64,000 nt of DNA, taken from contig OZ244980.1 in assembly GCA_965223035.1 (NCBI GenBank), positions 5,084,001 to 5,148,000 on the forward strand, read 5' to 3'. A model generated the notes under the pieces. That model had not been told where the DNA came from, did not search any database, and saw only the letters and a list, made by a program, of their open reading frames with translations. The stretch comes from CAMDPA01 sp965223035 (GTDB lineage: Bacteria > Pseudomonadota > Alphaproteobacteria > Rhizobiales > Hyphomicrobiaceae). Every line of letters begins with the position of its first letter. Within the stretch, counting starts at the first letter, position 1. Both the position numbers and the translations under genes were made by a program. Below are positions 63,356-64,000 of the stretch, one piece after another.

Positions 63356-64000
63356 TCAAACCGGTACGTCGCCGACAACCGCGGTGCGTTCCATGCGGCG
63401 ACGCTGAGGAAAATAGTCATTGGCCGCATAGTGCTGGGTCGACGCGTTGTCCCAAAACACGATGTCACCGGGCCGCCAGGTCAAACGAAATTGATACTCA
63501 GGCACGTGAGCCTGGCGGAACAGCAGCTCCAGTAGCGCGTGGCTTTCCTCCGCCCGCACACCCTCGATGCACACCGTGAACTGTGGATTTACGTAAAGGA
63601 TTTTGTCGCCGGTCACCGGATGCGTGCGCACCACCGGATGCGACGGGTTGGGGAATTGCTGCTCCATCCGCCTTAGTCTTGCTTGATCGGCCTCAGATGT
63701 GGTGAACAGCGCGCGAAAATTCTTGAAATCATGCACTGCCCTCAGACCGTCGATCATGGTGCGGAACCTCGGTGACAGGCCATTATAGGCGGCGCTCATG
63801 TCGGCCCACAGCGTATCGCCGCCAGTCTCCGGCATGATTTGACAGCGCAAAATCGTATACTTGGTCGGTCTTTCCCGGAACGTGGTGTCGGAGTGCCAGA
63901 CGTCGGTGGACAACACCGGATTATCCTTGTGGTTGTCGAGCACCATGATCTCTGGGAATGCGCCTTGGGGCCGGAACGGGTGCACTTCCAGCTCGCCGAA
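63356..64000 (-). CDS. TauD/TfdA family dioxygenase, partial (5' end outside)
   Basis: Fe(II)/2-oxoglutarate-dependent dioxygenase. At least 215 residues are inside the window; the frame stays open to the right edge. Iron ligands HxD in DVWHSDTTFRERP, Thr/Ser region GGDTLWADMSAAYNGL, and the distal His in STQHYAANDY with the 2-oxoglutarate Arg in RRRMERTAV. Related enzymes open taurine, alkyl sulfates or 2,4-D. The substrate is unknown. Confidence 0.87.
   Translation of the reverse strand, partial: FGELEVHPFRPQGAFPEIMVLDNHKDNPVLSTDVWHSDTTFRERPTKYTILRCQIMPETGGDTLWADMSAAYNGLSPRFRTMIDGLRAVHDFKNFRALFTTSEADQARLRRMEQQFPNPSHPVVRTHPVTGDKILYVNPQFTVCIEGVRAEESHALLELLFRQAHVPEYQFRLTWRPGDIVFWDNASTQHYAANDYFPQRRRMERTAVVGDVPV

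Overview
The window is GC-rich DNA (roughly 60-65 % by eye) from an alphaproteobacterium. Evidence for this: a mraZ-rsmH-ftsL-ftsI division cluster, a CIRCE-controlled groESL operon, a suhB/MmgR-type small RNA carrying the TTTCCTCCCT motif beside an inositol-monophosphatase-family gene, an IS427-type IS5 element, and IS630. The gene content suggests a metabolically versatile soil or aquatic organism: TctA/TctB transporter, hydroxycinnamoyl-CoA hydratase/lyase-like crotonase, glutathione transferase, two luciferase-like monooxygenases, Rieske oxygenase, two UbiD-family decarboxylases and a TauD-family dioxygenase.

Layout. 0-11.3 kb: transporter and catabolic genes (TctAB fusion, crotonase, GST, an IS5-family copy, MFS, amidohydrolase, cyclase, threonine aldolase). 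11.3-16.2 kb: a large autotransporter with HYDIN-like and Ig-like passenger repeats, followed by a small lipoprotein. 16.5-24.9 kb: LLM oxidoreductase, oligoendopeptidase F, an orphan NtrC-type regulator, a YcbB-type L,D-transpeptidase and an inositol-phosphatase-like enzyme. 25.1 kb: the sRNA. 25.5-29.1 kb: the front end of the dcw cluster, which stops after ftsI. 29.9-36.6 kb: aquaporin, an unknown membrane-anchored protein, a broken YadA-type adhesin, and lepA. 36.8-39.9 kb: a lower-GC insert with one large gene coding for a RING-finger plus TerD-like protein. 40-46.7 kb: deacetylase, LLM, Rieske oxygenase, HAD phosphatase and a DUF882 peptidase. 46.9-50.1 kb: an IS630-family copy and groESL. 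50.9-57.8 kb: two UbiD paralogues, a LOG-like protein, gatCA and a DUF1194 protein. 58.3-61.9 kb: three tandem YafK-like L,D-transpeptidases. 62.8-64 kb: a small unknown protein and a TauD-family dioxygenase cut by the window edge.

The most pervasive structure is in the intergenic DNA. At least fourteen loci carry a composite palindromic repeat made of two hairpin modules, A (GAGCAACCTGC arms) and B (GCGCCTTAAATCGG arms). It occurs whole, as A-linker-B, or as exact half-A/half-B hybrids. Arms differ between copies but pair within each copy. Ends carry TAG/CTAG, and five genes take their stop codon from a copy. The outer bases resemble the ends of the IS630 element in the same window, so a non-autonomous mobile element (MITE) family is a reasonable hypothesis. 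A second short repeat family (core GGATGGTTCCAGCT, often near a GTCCGCC/GGCGGAC palindrome) occupies many of the same gaps. The RING/TerD gene is the best candidate for a little-described biological system.
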